From Croceibacterium_B sp963811255 (GTDB lineage: Bacteria > Pseudomonadota > Alphaproteobacteria > Sphingomonadales > Sphingomonadaceae), in assembly GCA_963811255.1 (NCBI GenBank), contig CAWEQI010000002.1, forward strand, positions 62,001 to 126,000: a DNA stretch of 64,000 nucleotides, written 5' to 3'. The notes under the pieces are model-generated. The model was not told the origin of the DNA. It searched no databases and saw nothing but the letters and a program-made list of their open reading frames with translations. Below, in pieces: positions 16,198 through 26,693 of this stretch. A program made the translations under genes and the position numbers. Each line of letters opens with the position of its first letter. Within the stretch, counting starts at the first letter, position 1.

Positions 16198-17565
16198 TCA
16201 GCTATTCTGCAGGTCGTCGACGATCGGCACGGCCTTCTCGGTGCTCGTGCGTGTGCGATTGGGAACGCGTGGCGCGTGCAGCGCGGCGAGGACCGGCGCG
16301 TCGCGCCCGTAAAGGTCGTCGAAGGTGGTGAGCTTACCGTCGACGCCACGCCCCATCGTGAAATAAGTGATGTAGACCGGCATCGTCTTCTCGACCGGCA
16401 CGCGGGTGTATTCGCCCGAAGTCGAGATCGCCACCGCCTGATCCTTGGTCGCGCCCTGGCCGAGAATGGCGATGGTCATGCCCAATTCGAGCGCTCGCTC
16501 GGTGCGAATGCAGCCGTGGCTGAGTGCGCGGTTGTCGCGCTTGAACAGGTTGTGATTCGGCGTGTCGTGGAGGAAGATCGAATGCGGGTTGGGCATGTCG
16601 AGCTTTACCACGCCGAGCGAATTGTTCGGCCCCGGCTGCTGAACCACCCAGATCGTCCCGTCCGAGGCCTTGGTCGCCTTGTACCCCGCCTTCTTGGCCC
16701 AGGCCGGATTGTCGAGCACTTTCTCGCCCAGCCCCTCGCCGACGACGATTGACTGCGGCACCGACCAGGTCGGGTTGAAGATCACGCCCTGGACCGTGTC
16801 GGCGAACTGCGGCGTCGCGTGCCGCCCAGGCTGACCGACGATGGTCTTGTAGGTGCGGATGATGTGGTTGTTGACCGTCAGCCGCAGCTCAAACTCGGGC
16901 ACGTTGGCGATCAGGTACTGGCCGCCGAGATCGCGCGGCAGCCAGCGCCAGCGGTCCATGTTGATGCGGATCAGGTCGCGGGTCTTGGTGTCGTTCGCGG
17001 ACGTGCTGGCGAGCTCGGTCTTGAGCGCGGCGTAATCCGGGTTCGTCGGATCGAGACCCGCCAGCGTCCCGGCGATATCGTGGCTCGCGAGCGCCTGGCG
17101 CATCACTTGTCCGGTCGGCATCAGGCCGGCATCGGGATCGACCACGAACCACTGCTTGCGGGCATCCATCGGCGTGCGCCCGTCGCGCAGGTCCTCGACC
17201 AGCCAGGCGAAGCTCTGGCTCGCCAGTTGGTCAAGCTCGGGCCCGGCACCGAAAGCGATCGCCTGCTGGAGCGCGTCGGGATTGTAGTCCTGCGGGTCGA
17301 GTCCCTCGTCGCCGATCGCCCGGATCGCCGCGAGCAGGCCCTGGGCGTCGGCGACGCTCCAGGTCTGGACCGCCGGGTATTTCGGAGCGGGCGCCGCTTC
17401 GGTGGGCGCCGCCGGGCTCGCGGTCACCGGAACGGCGTCGGTTTCCAGAACCTTCTGCGGCAGCACCTTGTCGAACAGAGTGTCGGTGTCGGTCGTCGCC
17501 TGCGCCAGGGCGGGGCTCGCCAGCGCGAGCGCCCCCAGCGGAAGAATTCGCGCGAAATGTCTCAT
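16198..17565 (-). CDS. L,D-transpeptidase (YcbB/LdtD-like)
   Basis: A 455-residue periplasmic protein with a signal peptide (residues 1-21, ending SPALAQA), a Pro/Ala-rich linker and an N-terminal helical domain. The YkuD domain spans about 205-380 and carries the catalytic HDTPN...RDNRALSHGCIR motif with nucleophile Cys. YcbB-type enzymes form meso-DAP to meso-DAP (3-3) crosslinks and can substitute for penicillin-binding proteins under beta-lactam stress. WSVPQSIVVGEGL is a further family landmark. A C-terminal extension of about 70 residues follows the catalytic domain. It is convergent with the YkuD_2 gene. Confidence 0.9.
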   Translation of the reverse strand: MRHFARILPLGALALASPALAQATTDTDTLFDKVLPQKVLETDAVPVTASPAAPTEAAPAPKYPAVQTWSVADAQGLLAAIRAIGDEGLDPQDYNPDALQQAIAFGAGPELDQLASQSFAWLVEDLRDGRTPMDARKQWFVVDPDAGLMPTGQVMRQALASHDIAGTLAGLDPTNPDYAALKTELASTSANDTKTRDLIRINMDRWRWLPRDLGGQYLIANVPEFELRLTVNNHIIRTYKTIVGQPGRHATPQFADTVQGVIFNPTWSVPQSIVVGEGLGEKVLDNPAWAKKAGYKATKASDGTIWVVQQPGPNNSLGVVKLDMPNPHSIFLHDTPNHNLFKRDNRALSHGCIRTERALELGMTIAILGQGATKDQAVAISTSGEYTRVPVEKTMPVYITYFTMGRGVDGKLTTFDDLYGRDAPVLAALHAPRVPNRTRTSTEKAVPIVDDLQNS

Positions 17566-17689
17566 CGAGTGACCTGTTCGCCGCCGGGCCGAGCCCGAGC
17601 CGGCGCCTCCTGACGCCCCATTTACACCTGTTCGCCGCGCACCATCAACCGCCGCTGCTGTCTGGCGGCTGAATCGTCCACCGCCGGGC

Positions 17690-17857
17690 CTAGGATCGAG
17701 GTGCGCTCACCGTCGCCTCGTTCGGCTGGTGCTCGCCGGCGATCTTATGCCAGATCAGGCCCACGGCGCCGCCGGCGAACGCCGCCAGCGCCAGCGCCAG
17801 CGCCATTGGAATGACGTGGATCGGGTCGCGCGGGCGTCCCGGAGGGCCGATGGGCAT
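17690..17857 (-). CDS. Small single-pass membrane protein, unknown function
   Basis: A 55-residue frame: a short Pro/Arg-rich N-terminus, one hydrophobic helix (about residues 16-39, Ala/Leu-rich, ending in IWHK) and a polar C-terminal tail. GGAAGGAA lies about seven bases before the ATG at 17857, and codon third positions are strongly G/C, both in favour of a real gene. It lies between the L,D-transpeptidase and aconitase genes. No family is recognised. Confidence 0.5.
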   Translation of the reverse strand: MPIGPPGRPRDPIHVIPMALALALAAFAGGAVGLIWHKIAGEHQPNEATVSAPRS

Positions 17858-18026
17858 TCGCCAAGTTCCTTCCAGGCTCCGCAACTAGCGCCCGGCAGCG
17901 CCGGTTCCAACCCGCCGCCCTTGATTTTGCCGCTCTGAGCGCGCAGGTGCCGCGCAACTTCCGGCCTCTCATTTGCGCGGCTCCGCGATAATCCGGCCGG
18001 ATCCGAAATAGGAGGCAAGCGCCGCA

Positions 18027-20702
<2,676 letters not shown>

Positions 20703-20706
20703 CCGA

Positions 20707-20734
20707 AAAAGGGCGGCCCGTCAGGACCGCCCTC
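20707..20734 (-). terminator. Rho-independent terminator for the PEP-CTERM gene
   Basis: Arms AGGGCGG (20711-20717) and CCGCCCT (20728-20734) enclose a ten-base loop. On the minus strand the hairpin is followed by a run of five T (AAAAA at 20707-20711 on the plus strand), which makes it a canonical terminator for the minus-strand gene. It may also stop acnA transcripts from the other side, without a T-run. Confidence 0.8.
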
Positions 20735-20759
20735 CCCTCCTTGACATCGGCTGCACGGG

Positions 20760-21695
20760 TCAGGCGGCCGGTTGCGCGGCCTTCTTGCGGCGCCGGCCGA
20801 ACGTCGCCAGCGCGCCGATTGCGAAGAGAGCCAGCATCGGCGGCTCGGGAACCTGCGTGCCCGAACTGGTGCTAGTGCTGCCGCTGGTCGAGCTGGAGCC
20901 GCTGGTCGAACTTGAAGTCGACGAACTCGACGAACTGGAGGTCGAGGAGCTAGTCGAGCTCGACGTCGAGGTGCTCGAGGTAATGTTGCCCGAGGTCGAG
21001 GTGCTGGTCGAGACGTTGCCCGACGAAGACGACGTGCTCGTGCTGGTGATGCCGCCAGTGCTGGTGGTCGTCGTGCTGGTGATCCCGCCGGTGCTGGTCG
21101 AGGTCGAGCTGCCGCCGGTCGAGGTCGAGGTGGACGAGCCGCCGGTGGAGGTGGACGTCGAGCTGCCGTTGACGTTGATCACGGTCCCGCCGCTGCTGCT
21201 CGAGCTGCCCGACGAGGAGCCGCTGGACGTCGTCGTCGAACTGATCGATACGCTGCCGCCGCTCGACCCCCCGAAGAAGCCGCCGAAGAACCCGCCGCCG
21301 AAGCCGCCGAAGCCGCTCGAGCCGCCGATCACCACCGGGGTGCCGCCGCCGCCGCTGATCACCGGGGCCGGTGCGGGCAGCGGCAACGGCACGGGCGCCA
21401 TCGCAAACTGCTGCTCTTCCATGCAGACCTGCTCGCCGTTGCGGGTGACCAGTTGCTTGGGCGCCTTGCACTCGTAGGTGACGACGTGCTGGACGGTCTT
21501 GATCCGGTGCGGGATCGTCCGCCGGTGCACGGTCTTGACGTATTTGACCGGCTTGGTCGTCTTCGTTGGCTTGACCGTCTTCACGTACTTGCTTTGCGCC
21601 GCCGGAGCTTCCGCGACATGGACCGCGCCGCCAACGGCGAGCGCGCCGCCGGCCGCGACAGCGGACAGTTTCGCCAGGGCCATTCGTACCGACAT
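20760..21695 (-). CDS. PEP-CTERM sorting-domain surface protein with Ser/Thr-rich low-complexity region
   Basis: A 311-residue exported protein. It has a signal peptide (about 1-33), a Lys/Thr-rich segment with VKTVKPTK-like repeats and two cysteines, then Gly/Phe-rich and long Ser/Thr/Gly repeats (about 145-275, units such as SSTSTSTGG). It ends in a sorting signal: V-P-E-P at 282-285, a hydrophobic helix and a GRRRKK cluster. This tripartite tail is the PEP-CTERM signal recognised by exosortase, which cleaves and transfers the protein to the cell envelope or exopolysaccharide. No exosortase gene is in the window. The Ser/Thr tract is a plausible O-glycosylation region. A terminator follows. 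Confidence 0.88.
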   Translation of the reverse strand: MSVRMALAKLSAVAAGGALAVGGAVHVAEAPAAQSKYVKTVKPTKTTKPVKYVKTVHRRTIPHRIKTVQHVVTYECKAPKQLVTRNGEQVCMEEQQFAMAPVPLPLPAPAPVISGGGGTPVVIGGSSGFGGFGGGFFGGFFGGSSGGSVSISSTTTSSGSSSGSSSSSGGTVINVNGSSTSTSTGGSSTSTSTGGSSTSTSTGGITSTTTTSTGGITSTSTSSSSGNVSTSTSTSGNITSSTSTSSSTSSSTSSSSSSSTSSSTSGSSSTSGSTSTSSGTQVPEPPMLALFAIGALATFGRRRKKAAQPAA

Positions 21696-21925
21696 GGTTG
21701 TTCTCTCAGCTTCGACGGGATTAGCCTGACCGCCCCGAAATGGCCGGCACGGCGTTACCCGTTGCTGCCAAGAACAGGCGAATTCCGCGGTTGCGCAATG
21801 CGGTTAACCATGATTCGGCTGTCCCGAAGCGGGAATTCCGGCCCGAATCCGCGGCTTGGACCCGGTTTGTCCCACTCTGGAACCGAACCGGGGGCGTTTC
21901 CGAAACCTTTGTTAACCCGATCCGC

Positions 21926-22963
21926 TCACTTCCCCGCGCCCCCCGGATCGAACAACCCCGCCTGGGAGCCGCTCGGCGGCGCGAGGCCGAGGTGCTGCCA
22001 GCCGGCGTCGTTGAGGCAGCGCCCGCGAGCGGTGCGGGCGACCAGGCCGAGCTGGATCAGGAATGGTTCGACCACGTCCTCGATGGTGTCGCGCGGCTCG
22101 GCGAGGCCGGCGGCGAGGGTTTCGACCCCGACCGGGCCGCCCTTGTAGGTCTCGGCGATCATCGTGAGATAGCGCCGGTCCATCGCGTCGAGCCCGAGCC
22201 CGTCGACTTCGAGCTTGTTCAAGGCCTGGTCGGCCACCTCGGCGGTGACCGTCGGCGCCCCGGCCACGTGAGCGAAATCGCGCACCCGGCGCAGCAACCG
22301 ACCGGCCACGCGCGGCGTCCCCCGCGCGCGGCGGGCGATCTCGCGCGCGCCCCCAGTGTCGATGGCGACGCCGAGCTTGTCGGCCCCGCGGGTCACCACC
22401 TGCTGCAGCTCGGCGACGGTGTAGAAGTTCAAGCGCACCGGGATGCCGAAGCGGTCGCGCAAGGGCGTGGTCAGCAGGCCCTGGCGAGTGGTGGCGCCGA
22501 TCAGGGTGAACGGCGGCAAGTCGATCCGCACGCTGCGCGCGCTGGGCCCCTCGCCGATGATCAGGTCGAGCGCGCGGTCCTCCATCGCCGGATACAGCAC
22601 CTCCTCGACCACCGGATTGAGCCGGTGGATCTCGTCGATGAACAGCACGTCGTGCGGCTCGAGGTTGGTGAGGAGCGCGGCGAGATCGCCGGTCTTGCCG
22701 ATCACCGGCCCGCTGGTGGCGCGAAAGCCGACGCCCATCTCGCGCGCGACGATCTGCGCCAGCGTGGTCTTGCCGAGGCCCGGGGGGCCATGGAACAGCA
22801 CATGATCCATCGCCTCGCCGCGTCCGCGCGCCGCCTCGATGAACACCCGCAGGTTCTCCCGCGCCGCCTCCTGCCCGACGAACTCGCCGAGCGTCTTGGG
22901 GCGCAGGGCGGCGTCGGCGTCCTCCGGCTGGCGTTGGGGGGAGAGGGCGGGGTTATCGGTCAT
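21926..22963 (-). CDS. ruvB: Holliday junction branch migration ATPase RuvB
   Basis: A 345-residue AAA+ motor that, with RuvA, drives branch migration of Holliday junctions. Walker A is HGPPGLGKTTLA and Walker B is LFIDEIHRLN; sensor 1 is LIGATTRQGLLT, and the arginine finger lies in PLRDRFGIP. The C-terminal winged helix binds DNA. Full length. Its usual partner ruvA lies upstream on the same strand, but 523 bases separate them, and that gap contains an oppositely oriented GIY-YIG gene with repeats. ruvB may therefore need its own promoter. Confidence 0.97.
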   Translation of the reverse strand: MTDNPALSPQRQPEDADAALRPKTLGEFVGQEAARENLRVFIEAARGRGEAMDHVLFHGPPGLGKTTLAQIVAREMGVGFRATSGPVIGKTGDLAALLTNLEPHDVLFIDEIHRLNPVVEEVLYPAMEDRALDLIIGEGPSARSVRIDLPPFTLIGATTRQGLLTTPLRDRFGIPVRLNFYTVAELQQVVTRGADKLGVAIDTGGAREIARRARGTPRVAGRLLRRVRDFAHVAGAPTVTAEVADQALNKLEVDGLGLDAMDRRYLTMIAETYKGGPVGVETLAAGLAEPRDTIEDVVEPFLIQLGLVARTARGRCLNDAGWQHLGLAPPSGSQAGLFDPGGAGK

Positions 22964-22985
22964 GCGTTGGGCGCTTGGAGCTCGA

Positions 22986-23013
22986 TGGATGCTGAAACGA
23001 GTTCAGCATGACG
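22986..23013 (+). repeat. Hairpin repeat R1 (ACGAG loop)
   Basis: Stem TGCTGAA / TTCAGCA around loop ACGAG, preceded by TGGA and followed by TGACG. The same frame (TGGA, stem, loop, stem, TGACG) recurs in R3 and, inverted, in R2. It lies just upstream of the ruvB start, in the interval taken up by the GIY-YIG gene. Confidence 0.85.
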
Positions 23014-23060
23014 AACTGGGGAGGTGAGGCGGAGAAGCGGGACCGTTTCAAATCTTTCTT

Positions 23061-23088
23061 CGTCACCCTGAACTTGTTTCAGGGTCCA
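23061..23088 (-). repeat. Hairpin repeat R2 (ACAAG loop), inverted
   Basis: On the plus strand it reads CGTC, ACCCTGAA, CTTGT, TTCAGGGT, CCA, i.e. the R1/R3 element reversed. The stem has changed in both arms relative to R1. It lies 21 bases upstream of the GIY-YIG ATG, so it could be part of the 5' leader. Confidence 0.85.
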
Positions 23089-23109
23089 TTTGGCCGCACG
23101 CTCCCTCCG

Positions 23110-23445
23110 ATGCGGGAAGAGCGGCAGCCTTGCGTATATCTCTTGGCGAACGGGTACTACGGCGCGATCTACATCGGCGTCACATCCAACCTCCTGCAGC
23201 GGCTGGTGCAGCATCGCAAGGGGCTGCTGCCGGGGTTCACGAGCCGCTACGAGGTCCACCGGCTGGTCCGCTTCGAGATGTTCGGCGACATGGAGCGCGC
23301 AATTCTGCGCGAGAAGCAGCTCAAGCGGTGGCATCGACCATGGAAGATCAACCTGATCAATACCGAGAACCCGCAGTGGGTCGATCTTGCGGTGGGGTTG
23401 GGTCTGCCGCCGCTGGAGCCGAGCGGGGGGCGGAATGGATCCTGA
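23110..23445 (+). CDS. GIY-YIG domain endonuclease, stand-alone
   Basis: About 111 residues, essentially one GIY-YIG nuclease domain. The motif is split as CVYLLANG and AIYIGVTSNLLQRLVQHR, with the catalytic Arg in the helix after YIG. The catalytic Glu lies in MERAILREKQLKRW. It ends with the family block WKINLINTENPQWVDLA and a short Gly/Pro tail. The ATG at 23110 is chosen as it begins just before the domain; a frame from 23008 would translate through repeat R2. It is inserted against the direction of ruvA-ruvB. Its TGA stop (23443-23445) lies within hairpin repeat R3. The biological role of these single-domain proteins is not established to my knowledge. Confidence 0.85.
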   Translation: MREERQPCVYLLANGYYGAIYIGVTSNLLQRLVQHRKGLLPGFTSRYEVHRLVRFEMFGDMERAILREKQLKRWHRPWKINLINTENPQWVDLAVGLGLPPLEPSGGRNGS

Positions 23446-23463
23446 AACAAGTTCAGGATGACG
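23436..23463 (+). repeat. Hairpin repeat R3 (ACAAG loop) overlapping the GIY-YIG stop codon
   Basis: TGG, then ATCCTGAA, ACAAG, TTCAGGAT, then GACG. The stem is perfect over eight pairs. Bases 23443-23445 (TGA) are the stop codon of the GIY-YIG gene, so gene and repeat are physically joined. Confidence 0.88.
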
Positions 23464-23486
23464 TCTTGGGGATGGTGTGGTGAGCA

Positions 23487-24083
23487 TTAGCCCGCCGCCC
23501 TCTTCAGCGCCACGCGGACGAGGTCGTTCAGCCCCGCATCCGCGCCCAGCTCCGTCTGCGCGTGGGCGACGGCGCTGGCCGCCACGGCGGGCTTGAAGCC
23601 GAGGTTCTGCAGGGCCGAAACGGCGTCGGCGCTGGCGCCGCCGGTGGGGGCCGCGGGCGCGGCGCCGGCGACGCCGGGCAGCGCGCCGGCCTTGTCCTTC
23701 AACTCGTTGACAATGCGGCCGGCGAGCTTCGGGCCGACGCCTTGGGCGCGGGCGACCTGGGCGGCGTCGCCGTGGGAGCAGGCGGTTTGCAGCTCGGCCG
23801 GGCTGAGCGCGGAGAGGATCGCCAGGGCGACCTTGCTGCCGACCCCCTGTACGCCCGTCAGCAGACGGAACCAGTCGCGCTCCTCGGCGGTGGCGAAGCC
23901 GAGCAGGCGCAGGTCGGTCTCGCTCACCTGCAGGTCGGTGAACACCGTGCATTCGTCGCCGCGGAGGCCGAGCGCCTGAAGCGTCTTGGACGAGCAGTGG
24001 ACGAGATAGCCGACGCCGTGGACGTCGATTACCGCCCAATCCGCCCCTGTCTCGTCGAGCCGCCCGCTCAGCTTGGCAATCAT
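23487..24083 (-). CDS. ruvA: Holliday junction DNA helicase subunit RuvA
   Basis: A 198-residue junction-binding protein. The N-terminal OB domain is residues 1-64 (MIAKLSGRLDE..., GVGYLVHCSSKT). Tandem helix-hairpin-helix motifs follow (LLTGVQGVGSKVALAILS and RAQGVGPKLAGRIVNELKDK), then an Ala/Pro/Gly linker and the C-terminal three-helix domain III (ASADAVSALQNLGFKPAVA...) that contacts RuvB. Full length. ruvC is not next to it; aroC lies divergently. The 37-bp repeat copy B lies upstream of its start in the same relative orientation as at ispG. Confidence 0.96.
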   Translation of the reverse strand: MIAKLSGRLDETGADWAVIDVHGVGYLVHCSSKTLQALGLRGDECTVFTDLQVSETDLRLLGFATAEERDWFRLLTGVQGVGSKVALAILSALSPAELQTACSHGDAAQVARAQGVGPKLAGRIVNELKDKAGALPGVAGAAPAAPTGGASADAVSALQNLGFKPAVAASAVAHAQTELGADAGLNDLVRVALKRAAG

Positions 24084-24144
24084 GGTTTGTTCCTGCCCGA
24101 CGTTTCGCGCCTTGGCCAGAGCGCCGGCGGACTTCTCCGCAGGG

Positions 24145-24181
24145 CGAAGTTCACACGGATGGAACACCTGGAACACGGTCC
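24145..24181 (-). repeat. 37-bp interspersed repeat, copy B (upstream of ruvA)
   Basis: The reverse complement matches 12990-13026 base for base. It ends 61 bases before the ruvA ATG when read on the minus strand. Flanking sequence differs, although both upstream flanks carry a T-rich patch. The rest of the 297-base ruvA-aroC interval shows no gene. Confidence 0.85.
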
Positions 24182-24380
24182 TAGGGAGAAAATATCTCCC
24201 GCCGAAGCGGTCGTCGGAGCGGGCCCGCGAACGGGCAAGGGTGCCCAAGTCCCGGCAGGATGACAACGCTTCGCCATCCCGATTCTATGACAGATCGGAA
24301 CGGAATAGGAAAACGGTTCACGACTCCGCCGACGGCGGCGATATGGACAGCCGCCCGCACATGCGCCAAACGCGGCGCCC

Positions 24381-25451
24381 ATGAGCTGGAACACCTTCGG
24401 CCGCGTACTGCGCTTTACCACCTGGGGCGAGAGCCACGGGCCGGCGCTCGGCGCGATTGTGGACGGGTGCCCACCGGGGCTGGCGCTCGACGAAGGCGCG
24501 ATCCAGCCGTTCCTCGACGCGCGGCGGCCGGGGACGAGCAAGTTCACCACCCAGAGGAAGGAGCCCGACCAGGTCCGCATCCTCTCAGGCACGTTCGAGG
24601 GGCGGACCACCGGCACGCCGATCAGCCTGATGATCGAGAATGTCGACCAGCGCAGCAAGGACTATTCGGAGGTGGCGAAAGCCTATCGGCCGGGCCACGC
24701 CGACTATGCTTATGACGCGAAGTACGGCTTTCGCGATTACCGCGGCGGCGGGCGCAGCTCGGCGCGCGAGACGGCGGCGCGGGTGGCGGCCGGCGCGGTG
24801 GCGCGGCTGGTGATCCCGGAAGTGACGATCACCGCCTATGTGTGCGAGATCGGCGGCGATGCGATCGATCGCGAGGCGTTCGATGCGGCGCAGATTTTGC
24901 AGAACCCGTTCTTCTGCCCCGACGCCTGGGCGGCCAAACGGTGGGAGGGGCTGGTCGACGCGGCGCGCAAGGACGGCTCGTCGTTGGGCGCGGTGGTCGA
25001 ATGCGTCGCCGAGGGCGTGCCCGCCGGCTGGGGCGCGCCGATCTACGCCAAGCTCGATGCCGACCTCGCCAGCGCGATGATGGGAATCAACGCGGTCAAG
25101 GCGGTCGAGATCGGCACCGGCTTTGCCGCCGCAAGGCTGCGCGGCGAGGAGAACGCCGATCCGATGCGGCCCGGCGCGGAAGGCTCGCCCGAGTTCCTCG
25201 CCAACAACGCCGGCGGCATCGCCGGGGGCATCTCGACCGGCCAGCCGGTGGTGGTGCGCGTGGCGTTCAAGCCGACCAGTTCGATCCTCAGGCCGCAGGA
25301 GACGGTGACGCGCGAGGGCGAGGCGACCGAGCTGGCCACCAAGGGGCGCCACGACCCCTGCGTCGGCATCCGCGGCACGCCGGTGGTCGCGGCGATGATG
25401 GCGCTGGTGCTGGCCGACCACAAGCTGCTGCACCGGGCGCAGTGCGGGTAG
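24381..25451 (+). CDS. aroC: Chorismate synthase
   Basis: A 356-residue chorismate synthase, which converts EPSP to chorismate with reduced FMN, the last shikimate pathway step. Signatures are FTTWGESHGPALGAIVDG (residues 12-29), the Arg-rich segment KYGFRDYRGGGRSSARETAARVAAGA (about 115-140) and the C-terminal ATKGRHDPCVGIRGTPVVAAM. Length is normal for the bacterial enzyme. It diverges from ruvA. Confidence 0.97.
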   Translation: MSWNTFGRVLRFTTWGESHGPALGAIVDGCPPGLALDEGAIQPFLDARRPGTSKFTTQRKEPDQVRILSGTFEGRTTGTPISLMIENVDQRSKDYSEVAKAYRPGHADYAYDAKYGFRDYRGGGRSSARETAARVAAGAVARLVIPEVTITAYVCEIGGDAIDREAFDAAQILQNPFFCPDAWAAKRWEGLVDAARKDGSSLGAVVECVAEGVPAGWGAPIYAKLDADLASAMMGINAVKAVEIGTGFAAARLRGEENADPMRPGAEGSPEFLANNAGGIAGGISTGQPVVVRVAFKPTSSILRPQETVTREGEATELATKGRHDPCVGIRGTPVVAAMMALVLADHKLLHRAQCG

Positions 25452-25475
25452 CTTAGGTCAACGGAGTCAGAAGCC

Positions 25476-25673
25476 ATACCGAACTGGTTTTTTGCGCTCT
25501 GCGTCTTCTGCTTTGGCTTCGTGGCATGGCAAGGCATCAGAAACCGAGGATTTTACGTCGGCGGTGCAAAAATTAGCGGGCCTGTCGTGTGGATTGCGGC
25601 CGCCATAATCTTGGTCAGCCTGGTACTTATGTTAATGATCTTAGTCGGCTTTATTCCGGATCACGCGCCCTGA
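25476..25673 (+). CDS. Small two-helix membrane protein with apparent ATA start
   Basis: A 65-residue frame read from the sequence at 25476. It has a hydrophobic helix PNWFFALCVFCFGFVAW, a short basic/Gly loop (IRNRGFYVGGAKISG), a second long hydrophobic helix (about 36-60) and the tail PDHAP. The hydrophobic layout is too orderly for chance. No ATG, GTG or TTG is available before residue 16; the natural start position holds ATA, with GGAG ten bases upstream. Either ATA is used, very rare in bacteria, or an ATG has mutated and the gene is dying. It is less GC-rich than neighbours, suggesting transfer. The stop lies 11 bases from the convergent next gene. Confidence 0.5.
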   Translation: MPNWFFALCVFCFGFVAWQGIRNRGFYVGGAKISGPVVWIAAAIILVSLVLMLMILVGFIPDHAP

Positions 25674-25684
25674 GCGACGCAGGC

Positions 25685-26437
25685 CTAGCGATAGTGCACC
25701 AGCCCGAGCAGCGCCGCGGCGAAATGGTCGAAGGGCGGCGAGTGGACCACCAGCTTGTGCAGCACTCCCTCCGCGACGATCCAGCCCGCGCCGAATAGCG
25801 AGTAGCCGCTGATCCGGCCCGTTCGGCGCCGTTCGTGAAGCAGGATCGCCGCCGCCATGGCCCACAGCGTGGCGTAGAGCGGCACCACCGGGATCGGCGC
25901 CAGCCCGAAGGCGTGCGACCAGAAGCGGTTCACCCCCGGCGGCAGCACCGGGAGCATGGCGAACAGGATCATTCGCTTGTGCACCTGCGGCCGGCGGGTG
26001 TTGCGGATCGCCAGCGTGAACATCGTCACGAAGCCGACAAAGGCGCACAGCCCGAGATAGAGCCCGTCGGTGCCGGGCGCGAAACCCTTCTGCATCGCCA
26101 TCCGGGTGGCGATCAGCTGGAGCATGAGGCCGAGGCAGATCGCCACGCTGCCGTGGGCAATCATGTACATGCCGAGGCTGCGGTGCAGCTTCACGTTGCC
26201 GGCGCCGACCAGCCCGGCCTGGACCACCAGCAGCACCATCCACGACATGAAGACGAGGCCGTGCAGGTGGACGATCGGCGGCGCGGGCGGGAACGTGCCC
26301 CGGGCCATCGGCACGAGGTAGCTCATGCCGAACCCGCCGAAGACGAACAGGCACATCGCCAGCGTCATCCAGAAGAAGAACGACGGCCTGAAGGCGCGCG
26401 CGGCCCTGGGCGCGGCGATCGCGGCAGGTGCGGTCAT
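25685..26437 (-). CDS. Polytopic membrane protein, unknown function
   Basis: 250 residues with about seven hydrophobic segments. Several histidines are placed at helix ends (VHLHGLVFMSW, VKLHRSLGMYMIAHG, QVHKRMILFAM, VLHKLVVHSPPFDH), a pattern that could bind heme or metal. I do not recognise the family firmly. GGAGGTTTCGCC precedes the ATG at 26437; a frame reaching 26560 would add a Pro/Arg-rich, non-hydrophobic N-terminus. It is divergent from ahpC across a 256-base interval that contains a strong dyad. Confidence 0.7.
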   Translation of the reverse strand: MTAPAAIAAPRAARAFRPSFFFWMTLAMCLFVFGGFGMSYLVPMARGTFPPAPPIVHLHGLVFMSWMVLLVVQAGLVGAGNVKLHRSLGMYMIAHGSVAICLGLMLQLIATRMAMQKGFAPGTDGLYLGLCAFVGFVTMFTLAIRNTRRPQVHKRMILFAMLPVLPPGVNRFWSHAFGLAPIPVVPLYATLWAMAAAILLHERRRTGRISGYSLFGAGWIVAEGVLHKLVVHSPPFDHFAAALLGLVHYR

Positions 26438-26595
26438 GGCGAAACCTCCTCCCCGGAAGCCGCAGGCTGGCCCGCTTCCTAAGCCGGGCCGCCACCGCAC
26501 ACAATCGCTATGCCACGACGGCCGTCGTGGGATCGGCCGAGCCCCCGGCGGGGTGAGCAATGCGGATGTCCCCGATCACCGCGGGAGATTGACCG

Positions 26596-26616
26596 TTCCG
26601 ATTACGACAATCGGAA
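26596..26616. promoter_or_regulatory. Perfect dyad upstream of ahpC, candidate operator
   Basis: Arms TTCCGATT and AATCGGAA surround the five bases ACGAC. It lies 77 bases before the ahpC ATG, where a peroxide regulator (OxyR) would be expected, but the spacing does not fit the usual OxyR consensus. A TTGACC hexamer just to the left (26589-26594) could be a -35 element overlapped by the dyad. Confidence 0.45.
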
Positions 26617-26693
26617 AATCACCGGTTTACTGCGCTGCAACAGTCCCTATCTCGCGCCTGCGAAATCCATCCACCCACGCAAACGGAGACATC

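Noticed and set aside
20880..21240. Tandem short repeats that might suggest a CRISPR-like or minisatellite array
   Set aside because: They are codon-level repeats encoding the Ser/Thr/Gly tract of the PEP-CTERM protein, with no constant-length repeat-spacer structure. No CRISPR array was seen anywhere in the window.
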